Positions 28,798 to 38,341 of a stretch of DNA of 64,000 nt are shown here, piece by piece; position 1 is the stretch's first letter; the number at the start of each line of letters is the position of its first letter. Source of the stretch: Bacillus luti. Its GTDB lineage: Bacteria; Bacillota; Bacilli; Bacillales; Bacillaceae_G. The translations under genes and the position numbers were made by a program. The stretch lies in assembly GCF_001884105.1 (NCBI RefSeq), contig NZ_MACI01000095.1, forward strand, positions 186,001-250,000, in the 5' to 3' direction. The notes under the pieces are model-generated. The model ran no database searches, was not told the DNA's origin, and saw nothing but the letters and a program-made list of their open reading frames with translations.

Positions 28798-30135
28798 TCA
28801 AATATCAGATAAATAGTTTCCAACATATAGACCACTTGCAGCTGCTTGAGATAATGAATGAGTGACGCCAGAACAATCTCCAATTAAAAATAACCCATGT
28901 ATACTTGTTTCGAAATGGTTATTGATTTTTATCGTAGGGGTATAGAACTTTCCATCAATTCCATATAATAAAGTATCTTGATCGATAGGTTCTTGTATAA
29001 ATTGTTCTAAACGTAATAAAAATTCTTTGAGCCCCTCAATATATAATGGAGGGATTTCTTTATGCAAATCTCCATAATCTCCGTGAAGTGTAGGTTGTAT
29101 ACGATTATGTTTCATGCTGTTTTCCGTTGTAGGTTGTTTTTTTATTAAGTCCTCTAAGCGCTGTATAATAATCCGATCTCGTCCTTGGTTAATGCCTTTA
29201 ATAATTGAGCTTGCATACAAATTTGCTTCTTTGAGAGTTGAAAAATAGCGCGGGATAAATAAAGTGAAATTTAAGTTAGGTGTGCCAGTTCCTTTCTCTC
29301 GAAAATTTTGACCGTCAGGCATAACTAAACCTTCTTCGTACTTTCGAATAATTCGTCCTTTTGGATTCATACAGTATGTAGTTGCTGTGAAATTTTCGTC
29401 TTGATAAGAAAGTTTCGTTTCAAAAGTATCTTTTAATATAGAACGTAATTGATGTTCTTTCATTTCAACTCTAATACCTAAATCTACACGGGTTTGTTCT
29501 TGAGAAATATGTAGAGAAGTGCACATTTCTTTTAACCAATCGGCTCCGGAACGCCCGGTTGCCAATACTAGTTGCTTAGATTGAACTTTTCCTTCATTTG
29601 TCTCTATTGTAAAATGCTCTTTCTGTTTCATAATATGTTGTACATCTATATCGAATTGTATATTTATTTTCGTAAGTAAAAATTCGTAGAGCTGCTGAAA
29701 AATTTCACTTGAAAGGGTAGTACCAAGATGCCGTACTTCAGTTGTTAGCATTTGTAAACCGCACGATTCAGCCCTCTTGTTGAGATTTGGATTTTCTGTA
29801 GAATATTTTGAAATTGAATTTCCTCCGAACTGACATAGAATTTCATCTACTTCGGCCATGAGTTGTATAAAGCTTTCTTTACCAACCTTTTGCTCAAGTT
29901 CTCCACCAAATCCGTTTGTATAATTAAATTTCCCTTCAGATTTTCCTAAACCAGCAAATCCGAAATATTTATCACATGTAGTACAATTACACGCTTTTCC
30001 TTCGTCTAAAGGACAATGGCGATCTTCTAGCGCTTTACCTTTATCAAGAATTAAAACCTTTTTGTTACTTTTAGCTAGTGAATAAGCCATAAAAATGCTA
30101 CTTACTCCAGCACCGATAATTGTAACATCATACAT
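28798..30135 (-). CDS. FAD-dependent NAD(P)/FAD oxidoreductase (COG2509-like)
   Basis: Flavoprotein of 445 residues. The N-terminal Rossmann motif IGAGVSSIFMAYSLAK and LILDKG bind FAD. A Cys cluster CPLDEGKACNCTTCD (about residues 42-56) followed by GFAGLGKSEGKFNYTNGFGG is typical of uncharacterised FAD-dependent dehydrogenases of the COG2509 group. LIGDCSGVTHSLSQAAASG near the C-terminus is the second FAD contact. It stands alone with its own terminator. Substrate unknown. The start ATG is preceded by AGGTGAAAG on the minus strand. Confidence 0.8.
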   Translation of the reverse strand: MYDVTIIGAGVSSIFMAYSLAKSNKKVLILDKGKALEDRHCPLDEGKACNCTTCDKYFGFAGLGKSEGKFNYTNGFGGELEQKVGKESFIQLMAEVDEILCQFGGNSISKYSTENPNLNKRAESCGLQMLTTEVRHLGTTLSSEIFQQLYEFLLTKINIQFDIDVQHIMKQKEHFTIETNEGKVQSKQLVLATGRSGADWLKEMCTSLHISQEQTRVDLGIRVEMKEHQLRSILKDTFETKLSYQDENFTATTYCMNPKGRIIRKYEEGLVMPDGQNFREKGTGTPNLNFTLFIPRYFSTLKEANLYASSIIKGINQGRDRIIIQRLEDLIKKQPTTENSMKHNRIQPTLHGDYGDLHKEIPPLYIEGLKEFLLRLEQFIQEPIDQDTLLYGIDGKFYTPTIKINNHFETSIHGLFLIGDCSGVTHSLSQAAASGLYVGNYLSDI

Positions 30136-30330
30136 ATTCTTTCACCTGCTAACGAATAGTTTGTTTGTTATTTTCTTAGTGTATAACAAATTAGTGAAGG
30201 GAGGAACTAGCTATTTTGATAGGGAGGGAAGGTGTGTTTGTTTTCGTAAGGTATGTATGATTCAAGGGAGGAGACTTTCAGGAATTACTTATTCCTATAA
30301 TGAGTAAAGATTTAGTTGTCTTTATAATAA

Positions 30331-30366
30331 GAAGCCATCGGAAAATAATTTTTCAGATGGCTTCTT
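30331..30366. terminator. Terminator after the M20 amidohydrolase gene
   Basis: Stem GAAGCCATC / GATGGCTTC with a 16-base loop, near the end of the minus-strand operon. Confidence 0.65.
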
Positions 30367-30396
30367 ATTTTGGTTTTCTTCTATTAAATAGAAAAA

Positions 30397-31608
30397 TTAT
30401 TTTGTAAGCTCAAGGACTGTGTCATAAAAAATATTCGTAGCGATTATGATATCTTCATCTGAACTATATTCTAACGGGTTATGGCTAATACCATCTTTGG
30501 AGCGGACGAACAACATACAGATTGGTGCCACAGCAGCAATGTTCATCGCATCGTGCCCAGCACCACTTATTAATGAATAAGGCCGTATACCATTTTTTTC
30601 GATAATTTTTGTTAGTTGGTGATTTAAGAAAGCATCTGTTTTTGCAGGTTTGACACGTTGTAACACCTTTGAATCTATCGTAACATTTCTACGTTCAGCA
30701 ATTTTTTTTAGTTGATCTATAATATTAGTTTCTAATGTGCTTATTTTTTGTTCGTCTATGTCACGGATATCAATAGTGAAGGTTATTTTACCCGGGATGA
30801 CATTTACGCCGTTAGGTTCGACATTTAGTTTACCGACAGTTGCTACAGAGGTGGTCGTATTATTAAGCATGTGTTCAATGGCTAAAATCATTTCACTTGC
30901 TGCCGTTAGCGCGTCATGCCGGATTGGCATTGGCGTTGCACCAGCATGCTCACTAATTCCTGTAACGGTAACTTCTAGCCATAACGGTGCAGCGATTCCT
31001 GAAACTATGCCCACCGGTAGTTCTTCATTTTCAAGTGCTTTTCCTTGTTCTATATGCATTTCTAAATAAGCTTTAATATCACTACGTTTTACGTTGTCTA
31101 AAGGAAGAGGGGATAAATGAAATTGTTTCATAGCTTCTTCAATAGTAATACCCGCCATATCTTTTTGTTGTAATTGTTTATGTGTTAAAAGGCCAGCCAT
31201 AGCGCGACTGCCAATCAATCCGAATCCAAAGCGTGTTCCTTCCTCATCTTTAAATGCAACTACTTGTATTTTTTTTGAAAGTGCTAATTGTTGTTCATGA
31301 ATTGTTTGCACAATCTCAATTGCAGCTAAAACTCCTAAAGCACCGTCATATTTTCCGCCCTCTGGAACGGTATCAATATGTGAGCCTAGCATAATTGTTT
31401 CAGTACCTTCACCAAATGTGCCAATAATATTTCCGACAGCATCAGTAGTAACAGTCATACCTGCTTCTTTCATAAAAGAGGTTATAAGGTTAATAGCTAG
31501 TTGTTCTTCATGTGTGAAAGAAAAGCGATTTATGCCGCCAGTTATTTTATTACGACCAATTTTGCTTAAATGTTGAAGGCGGTCTAACAGCCGATTCGTA
31601 TTAATCAT
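30397..31608 (-). CDS. M20-family amidohydrolase (N-carbamoyl-L-cysteine / allantoate type)
   Basis: Zinc-dependent amidohydrolase of 403 residues of the hydantoinase/carbamoylase branch of M20. Metal ligands are visible: GSHIDTVPEGGKYDGALG (His and Asp), KDEEGTRFGFG (Glu pair), EMHIEQG, and the late His in SGAGHDAMN. Its partner is the adjacent ATC hydrolase, 5 bp upstream. This suggests it removes the carbamoyl group from N-carbamoyl-L-cysteine to give cysteine, CO2 and ammonia. Allantoate amidohydrolase or another carbamoylase is the alternative. ATG 31608 is chosen with GAAAGAG upstream; a GTG overlapping the previous stop is also possible. Confidence 0.78.
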   Translation of the reverse strand: MINTNRLLDRLQHLSKIGRNKITGGINRFSFTHEEQLAINLITSFMKEAGMTVTTDAVGNIIGTFGEGTETIMLGSHIDTVPEGGKYDGALGVLAAIEIVQTIHEQQLALSKKIQVVAFKDEEGTRFGFGLIGSRAMAGLLTHKQLQQKDMAGITIEEAMKQFHLSPLPLDNVKRSDIKAYLEMHIEQGKALENEELPVGIVSGIAAPLWLEVTVTGISEHAGATPMPIRHDALTAASEMILAIEHMLNNTTTSVATVGKLNVEPNGVNVIPGKITFTIDIRDIDEQKISTLETNIIDQLKKIAERRNVTIDSKVLQRVKPAKTDAFLNHQLTKIIEKNGIRPYSLISGAGHDAMNIAAVAPICMLFVRSKDGISHNPLEYSSDEDIIIATNIFYDTVLELTK

Positions 31609-31613
31609 TACAT

Positions 31614-32309
31614 TCACTCTTTCATTTGGAATTGGAAATGACATTGACCTTCGCGAAGTACAAATTGGTCATGCACGACTTCGAAATCTTTATTATATCC
31701 TTTGGCGATGGATGGATCGATTACTTTGCAATATAGAATACCGTATTTACCCATTTCGTCATCAGCCCATTGTTGACCAAATGGACATTGAGTAAATGTT
31801 TGTTCAATTTCATTTTGTTTGTAGATGGTATCTATTTCAAATAAATCACTGCGTCCCATATCATAGTTTGTTAAATAATTTTCAATAGAATTGTCTAGGC
31901 CATTTGTTCGCGCGCGCTGTGCAATTCCAGCACCACGTTTTTGTCCGAAACGTTCGACTGCTCGCATGATGACTTGTTCGCCTTCCATCCCATATTCATC
32001 AACAACTTGTTTTGCGATTTGTGCAAACATTTTCGAAAAACGTGCATACGTAGTTAAATTTGAAAATTTTTCTTCACCTTCAACAGTTTGTGGTAAATAT
32101 TCAAAGAAGGTATGATTTTCACCTTCTGCAGTTGCTTTTTTTGCCATAGCTTCAGCGTCTTTCAGTCCGAAGACTTCTAACCCTTTTTGGATTAAGTTCC
32201 GTCCACGTTCATCATACTCTTCGGTAATAGATACATGTAATTCGGTAAACATTTTTGCTGTAATGATGTCCATGGATAAGGCTTTCATCATCAATTTTTC
32301 CTCTGCCAT
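31614..32309 (-). CDS. L-2-amino-thiazoline-4-carboxylic acid hydrolase family
   Basis: Protein of 231 residues that I recognise as the ATC hydrolase family (PF14196-type). The C-terminal Cys region TQCPFGQQWADDEMGKYGILYCK carries the likely active-site Cys. In Pseudomonas such enzymes open 2-amino-thiazoline-4-carboxylate to N-carbamoyl-L-cysteine. It is the first gene of a two-gene operon with the M20 amidohydrolase and is divergent from a LysR regulator. The ATG has GAGGGGGTG upstream. Family assignment is from memory of the motif pattern. Confidence 0.72.
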   Translation of the reverse strand: MAEEKLMMKALSMDIITAKMFTELHVSITEEYDERGRNLIQKGLEVFGLKDAEAMAKKATAEGENHTFFEYLPQTVEGEEKFSNLTTYARFSKMFAQIAKQVVDEYGMEGEQVIMRAVERFGQKRGAGIAQRARTNGLDNSIENYLTNYDMGRSDLFEIDTIYKQNEIEQTFTQCPFGQQWADDEMGKYGILYCKVIDPSIAKGYNKDFEVVHDQFVLREGQCHFQFQMKE

Positions 32310-32360
32310 GTTTTAGCACCCCCTCAATAATCCGTATTGATTTACTTGGTTTTTGTTTTT

Positions 32361-32390
32361 ATTATAGAGGTGGGCATGAAAATAAATCAA
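32361..32390 (-). promoter_or_regulatory. Promoter of the ATC hydrolase operon
   Basis: On the minus strand TTGATT (32390-32385), an 18-bp spacer and TATAAT (32366-32361) form a good sigma-A promoter in the 133-bp divergent gap, where the LysR regulator would be expected to bind. Confidence 0.6.
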
Positions 32391-32442
32391 ATGAATGTTT
32401 TTATATTCGAGTATGAAAAAAATTCATAAAAGGAGTTAACCA

Positions 32443-33330
32443 ATGGCTACGTTAGCACAATATACAGCATTTCATACACTCATCAATACTGGGAATTTTA
32501 CTGCAACTGGTTTAAAGCTTAATCTTACACAGTCATCTATTAGTCACGCTATTAGTAATTTAGAAGCAGAACTAAACTTAGCTCTTATTATCCGCAATCG
32601 AAATAATATTGTTTTGACGAACGAAGGAAAAGTAGTTTATGATCATATTTCAAAAATATTAAAACAGCAGCAACATCTTGAAAGTGCAGTTGCTGATTTA
32701 AAGAATCTTATTGGAGGTTCATTATCTGTTGGTATACTACCCAGTGTATCGCTCGTTTTATTGCCGAAAGTGTTAGCGTATTTTGAGGAGCATCATCCCA
32801 ACTTACACATTCGTTTAATGGAAGGCGATTATGATCAAATTGAGCAATGGCTACATAATGGGGTTGTTGATATTGGATTTTTAGTAGAGCCGCATTCAAA
32901 AGATCTTATTTTTAATCATGTTTTTAATGATGAACTCGTTTGTATTATGGCAAAGCATCATCCGTTAGCTAATGAAGAGAAACTGCACCTAGAACAATTA
33001 AAAAATGAAAGATGGATTATGCCAAAGCGAACGATTGATCGTGATGTTTCACGCATTTTAACAGAAAATAAAATTCATCCAAATATCGTATATGATTTTT
33101 CCGTTGATCAAGTTATTTTGTCGATGGTAAATGAAAACTTAGGAATTTCAATTGTACCGAGTTCACTTTTAATTCATGCACCACATCAACTTATCCGAAA
33201 AAATTTTTATGAGTCGTATGTTAGGAATGTTGGAATTGCCCATAATCGTAGTGTCCATCTTTCTCCAGGTGCTTTAGAATTTTTAGAAATATGCAAGAAA
33301 TTCGCCTCAAACTTGGAATCTAACTATTGA
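32443..33330 (+). CDS. LysR family transcriptional regulator
   Basis: Regulator of 295 residues. The N-terminal winged helix-turn-helix (TGLKLNLTQSSISHAISNLE, residues about 24-43) is classic LysR, followed by a periplasmic-binding-like effector domain (about 90-290). It is divergent from the ATC hydrolase operon and 77 bp ahead of a symporter, so it probably controls both in response to their substrate. ATG has AAAGGAGTTAACC upstream. Confidence 0.9.
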   Translation: MATLAQYTAFHTLINTGNFTATGLKLNLTQSSISHAISNLEAELNLALIIRNRNNIVLTNEGKVVYDHISKILKQQQHLESAVADLKNLIGGSLSVGILPSVSLVLLPKVLAYFEEHHPNLHIRLMEGDYDQIEQWLHNGVVDIGFLVEPHSKDLIFNHVFNDELVCIMAKHHPLANEEKLHLEQLKNERWIMPKRTIDRDVSRILTENKIHPNIVYDFSVDQVILSMVNENLGISIVPSSLLIHAPHQLIRKNFYESYVRNVGIAHNRSVHLSPGALEFLEICKKFASNLESNY

Positions 33331-33407
33331 CAAATAAAAAATTCCGAAATACTATCTGATAAAACCTATTGGTATTGTTTACTTTAATCAGATGGAGGAA
33401 TAAAGTC

Positions 33408-34865
33408 ATGCAAACTGTTGTATATGTTGAAATCTTTATATACTTACTTGCGATGCTTGCAATTGGTATATATTTCAGCAAGAAAGATTTATCGCACAAC
33501 GACTATTTTTTAGGAGGGAATAAACTTCCGGGATGGGCATTAGCGTTCTCAGAGCGTGCAACAGGAGAATCAGCTTATATGTTTTTAGGGGCAATTGGAT
33601 TTATTTATGTAGCTGGTTTATCTGGTATTTGGATTTTATCTGGAATGTTTTTAGGGGTTATTTTTTCATGGATATTTTTATCAAAACGTTTTATGACGGA
33701 ACAACAAAAATATAAGGTGAATAGTTTAACGGATTACATAGCTGTGAAATTTCCAAAGCATGCAGATATCATCCGTTGGTTAGCTTCGATTGTTCTTGTA
33801 TTGTTTTTCGTTTGCTATTTAGCAGCACAATTTTCCGGAATGGGAAAAACTGTTTATTCATTCTCTGGTTTTAATATTACATGGGGAACGATTATTATTG
33901 CTATAATCATTATTGCATACTCTTGTATGGGAGGTTTTATGTCTGTAGTATGGACTGATACGATTCAAAGTTTTTTGATGCTTGTATCATTCATTATCGT
34001 TCCCATTGCAGCTTTTATGGAAATTCAAAACCAAGGATTAAGTATTTCAACTGAGCTTGCTAAAATGGAAAATGGTGCGGATAGTTGGGTTGGTGGTTTA
34101 AATGGAATCGCCTTAGGTACAATGTTATTTACAAACGTATCATGGTTTTTTGGGTGGTTAGGTGGTCAACCACAATTAAGTTCTCGCTTTATGGCAATTA
34201 CCACTGAGAAAGAGCGTATTACAGGTCGTAATATGGCGATTCTTTGGACTTTAGTTGTATACATTGGTGCTTTTTTATCAGCCATATTCGCTTCTACTTT
34301 ATATAAACAAGGTACAATAGACGATCCAGAGATGATCTTACCTTATATGGTATTTGATATACTACCGCCATGGGTAGCGGGGATAATCATTGCAGGTATT
34401 TTAGCGGCAATTATGTCGACTGCCTCATCGCAATTATTAGTCATTACAACTTCTATTAGTGAGGATATTATTCATAAAACATTGCGCTGGAATATTTCAA
34501 GTAAAAAGCTAGTTCATTTATCACGTATTGTAGCGGTTATTAGCGGTATTGTAGGTATAATTATTTCACTTAAATCTGGATCTGTAATTTACAGCCTCGT
34601 ATCTTTTGCATGGGCGGGTATTGGTAACACATTTTCAGCTATTATTTTATTAATATTTTTTTGGAAACGTATGTCGGGCGCAGGTGTTATTGCGACGATT
34701 ATTGTTGGATTTTTCAGTGCAATTATTTGGTCACTTTCACCGCTTGAAGTGCTTGTATCTGCAAAGGCTGCAACATTCTTTATTTGCTTATTTGTTGGTA
34801 TTATAGTCTCTTTATTACGTCCTGATTCGGAAGAAGAATTAGTTAAATTAGGGAAGTCATCATAA
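33408..34865 (+). CDS. Sodium:solute symporter (SSS family)
   Basis: Polytopic membrane transporter of 485 residues with about 12-13 hydrophobic helices. It resembles sodium/proline and sodium/pantothenate symporters, with the family signature region GGFMSVVWTDTIQSFLML near residues 181-198 and GWLGGQPQLSSRFMA near 250. ATG 33408 is chosen for its GATGGAGGAATAAAG ribosome binding site. It lies downstream of the LysR gene and next to the ATC hydrolase operon. The likely cargo is that pathway's substrate, but this is inference. Confidence 0.88.
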   Translation: MQTVVYVEIFIYLLAMLAIGIYFSKKDLSHNDYFLGGNKLPGWALAFSERATGESAYMFLGAIGFIYVAGLSGIWILSGMFLGVIFSWIFLSKRFMTEQQKYKVNSLTDYIAVKFPKHADIIRWLASIVLVLFFVCYLAAQFSGMGKTVYSFSGFNITWGTIIIAIIIIAYSCMGGFMSVVWTDTIQSFLMLVSFIIVPIAAFMEIQNQGLSISTELAKMENGADSWVGGLNGIALGTMLFTNVSWFFGWLGGQPQLSSRFMAITTEKERITGRNMAILWTLVVYIGAFLSAIFASTLYKQGTIDDPEMILPYMVFDILPPWVAGIIIAGILAAIMSTASSQLLVITTSISEDIIHKTLRWNISSKKLVHLSRIVAVISGIVGIIISLKSGSVIYSLVSFAWAGIGNTFSAIILLIFFWKRMSGAGVIATIIVGFFSAIIWSLSPLEVLVSAKAATFFICLFVGIIVSLLRPDSEEELVKLGKSS

Positions 34866-34908
34866 TGAATGTTAATTGTATATGAAAATGGGTGTAGAGA
34901 ATTCTATG

Positions 34909-34946
34909 AAAAAGCAACTGATCATAAGTGATCAGTTGCTTTTTTA
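34909..34946 (+). terminator. Terminator after the symporter gene
   Basis: Stem AAAGCAACTGATCA / TGATCAGTTGCTTT with a 4-base loop, then T residues. Confidence 0.9.
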
Positions 34947-35099
34947 TTTTCAAAGTGGATGAGCAAAAAAACACAAAAGTGGTTGGTCCGTTTTTTGCAA
35001 ACATCCATTATGATAAGAGAAGAAAGGTAGTATGTTATTAACGTTTTAAAGAGGAAGTTCTTTATTAAAATAGATTGTCTTTAGAGAGGTGAAAATACA

Positions 35100-35291
35100 A
35101 TGAGCTTTGCAATTTCACTAGTGGTTATTATTGTAATTGTATCGCTATTCGGGACCGTACTAGTTGCGCGAAATGTGGAGGAGAATTACGGGAAGTCTAC
35201 AAAGAAGAATGTAAAAAATTTATCTGTTATCTATATTCTCCTTCTATTTGTTCTACTGGTGGGGGTAACATGGTATGCGGTAATGATTTGA
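35100..35291 (+). CDS. Small two-helix membrane protein
   Basis: Protein of 63 residues with two hydrophobic segments (about 3-22 and 43-61) separated by a polar stretch, which predicts a hairpin in the cytoplasmic membrane. AGAGAGGTGAAAATACA upstream of the ATG supports translation. It lies 49 bp before bshB2 and may be co-transcribed with it. No family is recognised. Confidence 0.6.
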   Translation: MSFAISLVVIIVIVSLFGTVLVARNVEENYGKSTKKNVKNLSVIYILLLFVLLVGVTWYAVMI

Positions 35292-35340
35292 TAGTATGCA
35301 ATGGAACAGGCTAATATTGAAAGTGATGGAGGAGTATGTA

Positions 35341-36026
35341 GTGATAAAAAATGAACGCCACGTTTTAGTTGTTTTTCCACATCCGGATGATGAGTCCTAT
35401 TGCGTGGCAGGTACAGTTTTAGCTTATACGGAGCAAAAGGTTCCTTTAACATATGTCTGTTTAACACTAGGTGAGATGGGAAGAGCGATGGGAAATCCTC
35501 CTTTTGCAACACGTGAATCATTATATGCTATAAGAGAGAAGGAACTAAAGAGAGCTACAAACATTTTAGGGATTAAAGATTTACGTATGATGGGATATCG
35601 TGATAAAACTCTTGAATTTGAAACTCCCGGAGAGTTAAGACGTGTAATACAAAAATGTGTAGAAGAATTGAATCCTTCGTTAGTCATTTCTTTTTATCCG
35701 GGATATGCCGTTCATCCAGATCATGATGCAACAGGAGAAGCGGTGGCTGAGGCGTTAGCTAATATTCCGGAATACAAAAGACCAACATTTTATGCAGTAG
35801 CTTTTTCAAATAATCATGAAGCGGAGAAATAGGTCCTCCAAATTTTAAAAATGAAGTGAAACAATATGTGCCAAAAAAGTTGGAGGCATTGCGAGCGCAT
35901 GCATCACAATTTGCTACTAAGGTAACAGAACTGAAAAGAGAGTATGAAGATGGTGTTCCAGAAACTGTTGAGTGGTTAGAAAGAGAACCATTTTGGATAT
36001 ATCCATTCAGAGATAAGACTAAGTGA
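35341..36026 (+). pseudogene. bshB2: Bacillithiol deacetylase BshB2, frameshifted
   Basis: LmbE-family zinc deacetylase that removes acetyl from N-acetylglucosaminyl-malate in bacillithiol synthesis. The start is GTG 35341 with GGAGGAG upstream. Zinc and catalytic motifs FPHPDDES and AVHPDHDATG are intact. The frame stops at TAG 35830-35832 after 163 codons. From 35829 the -1 frame continues as IGPPNFKNEVKQYVPKK to FWIYPFRDKTK and stops at 36026, giving the expected length of about 228. Loss of one A from a run (GAGAAAATA to GAGAAATA) explains the break. The encoded 163-residue product lacks the C-terminal quarter. A sequencing error is possible. Confidence 0.82.
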
Positions 36027-36049
36027 TGCGATAGTTGAAGGTGATGAAT

Positions 36050-36823
36050 ATGTATTTTGAATATAGGAATCGAAAGGTCTTTTACAATATAGAAGGATCG
36101 GGACCTGTCATGTTGTTTTTGCATGGTCTTGGAGGAAACTCAAATAATTGGTTATATCAAAGGCAATATTTCAAGAAAAGCTGGACAGTGGTTTCACTGG
36201 ATTTACCTGGACATGGGAAATCTGAAGGGGTGGAAATTAGTTTTAAAGAATACGCAAATGTTTTGTATGAGTTATGCAATTATTTAAAGTTACAAAAAGT
36301 AGTTATTTGTGGTCTTTCAAAAGGGGCTAGAGTAGGGATTGATTTTGCTATTCAATATCCAAGCTTTGTTTCGAGCTTAATTATTGTAAATGCATTTCCC
36401 TATTTAGAATTAAAAGATCGCAAAGAACGCCTTGAAGTATATGATTTACTTAGCATACCGGATAACGGAAAAACATGGGCGGATACGTTATTGAAGGCGA
36501 TGGGAGTAGAAGGTAATAAAGTAATTGTCCGGGGGTTTTATCAATCTTTACAGTCCATTAAACCGGCGCATATTCAAAGGTTATTTGCTGAATTAGTTGA
36601 TTATGATCAAAGACCGTATCTTTCCATTATTGCTTGTCCTGTTTTAATTATAAGGGGTGTAAACGACTATTTTGTTCCGGAGAAATATGTGAGAGAATTT
36701 GAGGTATGTTTAAGAAATACGATTTACGCTGAATTTAAACATAGTGGGCATTTACCGTATTTAGAACAACCTACTAGCTTTAATTTAACAGTAGATGCGT
36801 TTTTAAATAATAAGATTGGTTAA
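36050..36823 (+). CDS. Alpha/beta hydrolase
   Basis: Soluble hydrolase of 257 residues. The oxyanion-hole motif FLHGLGGNSNNW lies near residue 27, the nucleophile elbow GLSKGARVG near 91, the acid in IRGVNDYFVPE near 206 and the catalytic His in HSGHLPYLEQP near 234. The ATG at 36050 is preferred because GAAGGTG lies 6 bases upstream. It sits between bshB2 and a MocR-type regulator that follows after 50 bp. Substrate unknown. Confidence 0.85.
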   Translation: MYFEYRNRKVFYNIEGSGPVMLFLHGLGGNSNNWLYQRQYFKKSWTVVSLDLPGHGKSEGVEISFKEYANVLYELCNYLKLQKVVICGLSKGARVGIDFAIQYPSFVSSLIIVNAFPYLELKDRKERLEVYDLLSIPDNGKTWADTLLKAMGVEGNKVIVRGFYQSLQSIKPAHIQRLFAELVDYDQRPYLSIIACPVLIIRGVNDYFVPEKYVREFEVCLRNTIYAEFKHSGHLPYLEQPTSFNLTVDAFLNNKIG

Positions 36824-36873
36824 TCCTGTTGTTAATAAATTGAAGATAGTTCGTTTTGAGAGGAGGGAACAGG

Positions 36874-38307
36874 ATGGAATGGAAACCAAATCGTGCAGAG
36901 AAGACCCCCGTGTATAAACAAATCGCTGATTATATTGAAAGAGGCATTTCTTCAGGTGAATTTCCTTCTGATAGTAAGTTACCTTCTGAGCGTATGTTAG
37001 CAAAGGAATTACAAGTGAACCGGAGCACAATAGTAGCTGCGTATGAAGAATTAAAGTCACTTGGAGTAGTAGAACGGCAAAAAGGAAGCGGAACAAGAGT
37101 GAACACAGATATATGGGGTGTGTCGCATAAACGTATACCGAACTGGGGTAGGTACGTTGAGGATGGATCGTTCTTACCAAATGTCCCACTCGTTCAACAA
37201 ATTCGAACAGAAACACAAAAAGATGACTTAATCAATTTAGCGAGTGGTGAATTGTCACCAGAATTAATTCCAAGTGATAGGTTTCGAACGATTATGTCTG
37301 AGAAAACATTTATGGAAAATCTCGGTTATGACCATCCACTTGGAAATGAAATGTTGAGAAAAACAATTGCAGCACACGTTAATCAATATAAACAAATTGA
37401 AGCGGATTCAAATTCTATCCTTATTACATCAGGAGCACAGCAGGCACTTAATCTTATCGTTCAATGCTTATTAAAGCCTGGAGATGCGATTGCGATTGAG
37501 GATCCTTCCTATTGTTTTTCACTTCCCATGTTTAAATCTGCAGGGTTAAAAATATTCCATTTACCTGTTGATCAGCATGGAATGAATCCAGATGACTTAA
37601 TTGATTTGCATAAAAAACATCGTATACGAATGGTGTTTTTAAATCCAGATTATCAAAATCCAACTGGAACAGTACTATCATTAACGAGACGTAAAAAGAT
37701 TTTAGAATTATCTTCTGAATATGGTATACCAATTGTAGAAGATGATCCGTATAGTTTGACTTCTTTTAATGGAGAAGTGAATCCGACATTAAAATCGATG
37801 GATCCAAACGGGAATGTTCTTTATATAAGTTCACTATCAAAAATTGTTGCATCAGGATTACGTATTGGATGGGTAATTGGTCCTACGCGCGTAATAGAGC
37901 GTTTAGCAGATGCAAAGCAGCAAGTTGATTTTGGCCATAGTGTATTTACGCAGTGGGTAGCAAATCAATTTTTAGAATCAGAGGATTTTCATACGCATAT
38001 TACGATGCTTCGTGGACAATTGAAGCAAAGAAGAGATGTATTAATTGCAAAGCTTAACGAAATATTGGGAGAGCGAGTTGAATGTTTCGTTCCAGAGGGT
38101 GGAATACATGTATGGTGTAAAGTGAAGGGAACGTTTGATGAATACCACTTATTGGGTGAATCTATACGGAATGGTGTCGCATTTGTTCCTGGAAGTGTTT
38201 TAGGTTCTAAAAATGAATATATACGATTTACGTTTGGTAGAGCGAATATAGAACAAATTCAACTTGGAATTACACGGTTTGCTGATACGTTAAATGAGAT
38301 TTCATAA
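36874..38307 (+). CDS. MocR/PdxR-type GntR regulator with aminotransferase domain
   Basis: Regulator of 477 residues. An N-terminal GntR winged helix (KQIADYIERGISSGEFPSDS then LPSERMLAKEL, residues about 9-70) is fused to a class I aminotransferase-like domain. The PLP-binding Lys is in YISSLSKIVASGLRIGW near residue 320. Such proteins sense PLP, amino acids or GABA-like ligands. It lies 34 bp upstream of the CidA/LrgB-like genes and probably controls them or itself. ATG 36874 follows GAGAGGAGGGAACAGG. Confidence 0.88.
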   Translation: MEWKPNRAEKTPVYKQIADYIERGISSGEFPSDSKLPSERMLAKELQVNRSTIVAAYEELKSLGVVERQKGSGTRVNTDIWGVSHKRIPNWGRYVEDGSFLPNVPLVQQIRTETQKDDLINLASGELSPELIPSDRFRTIMSEKTFMENLGYDHPLGNEMLRKTIAAHVNQYKQIEADSNSILITSGAQQALNLIVQCLLKPGDAIAIEDPSYCFSLPMFKSAGLKIFHLPVDQHGMNPDDLIDLHKKHRIRMVFLNPDYQNPTGTVLSLTRRKKILELSSEYGIPIVEDDPYSLTSFNGEVNPTLKSMDPNGNVLYISSLSKIVASGLRIGWVIGPTRVIERLADAKQQVDFGHSVFTQWVANQFLESEDFHTHITMLRGQLKQRRDVLIAKLNEILGERVECFVPEGGIHVWCKVKGTFDEYHLLGESIRNGVAFVPGSVLGSKNEYIRFTFGRANIEQIQLGITRFADTLNEIS

Positions 38308-38341
38308 TATGGATGTCAAGATAGTGAAAAGAGGGAAAGAA

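Noticed and set aside
30095-30307. A 70-codon plus-strand frame upstream of the flavoprotein gene
   Set aside because: It overlaps the 5' end and promoter area of the minus-strand flavoprotein gene and has no ribosome binding site.
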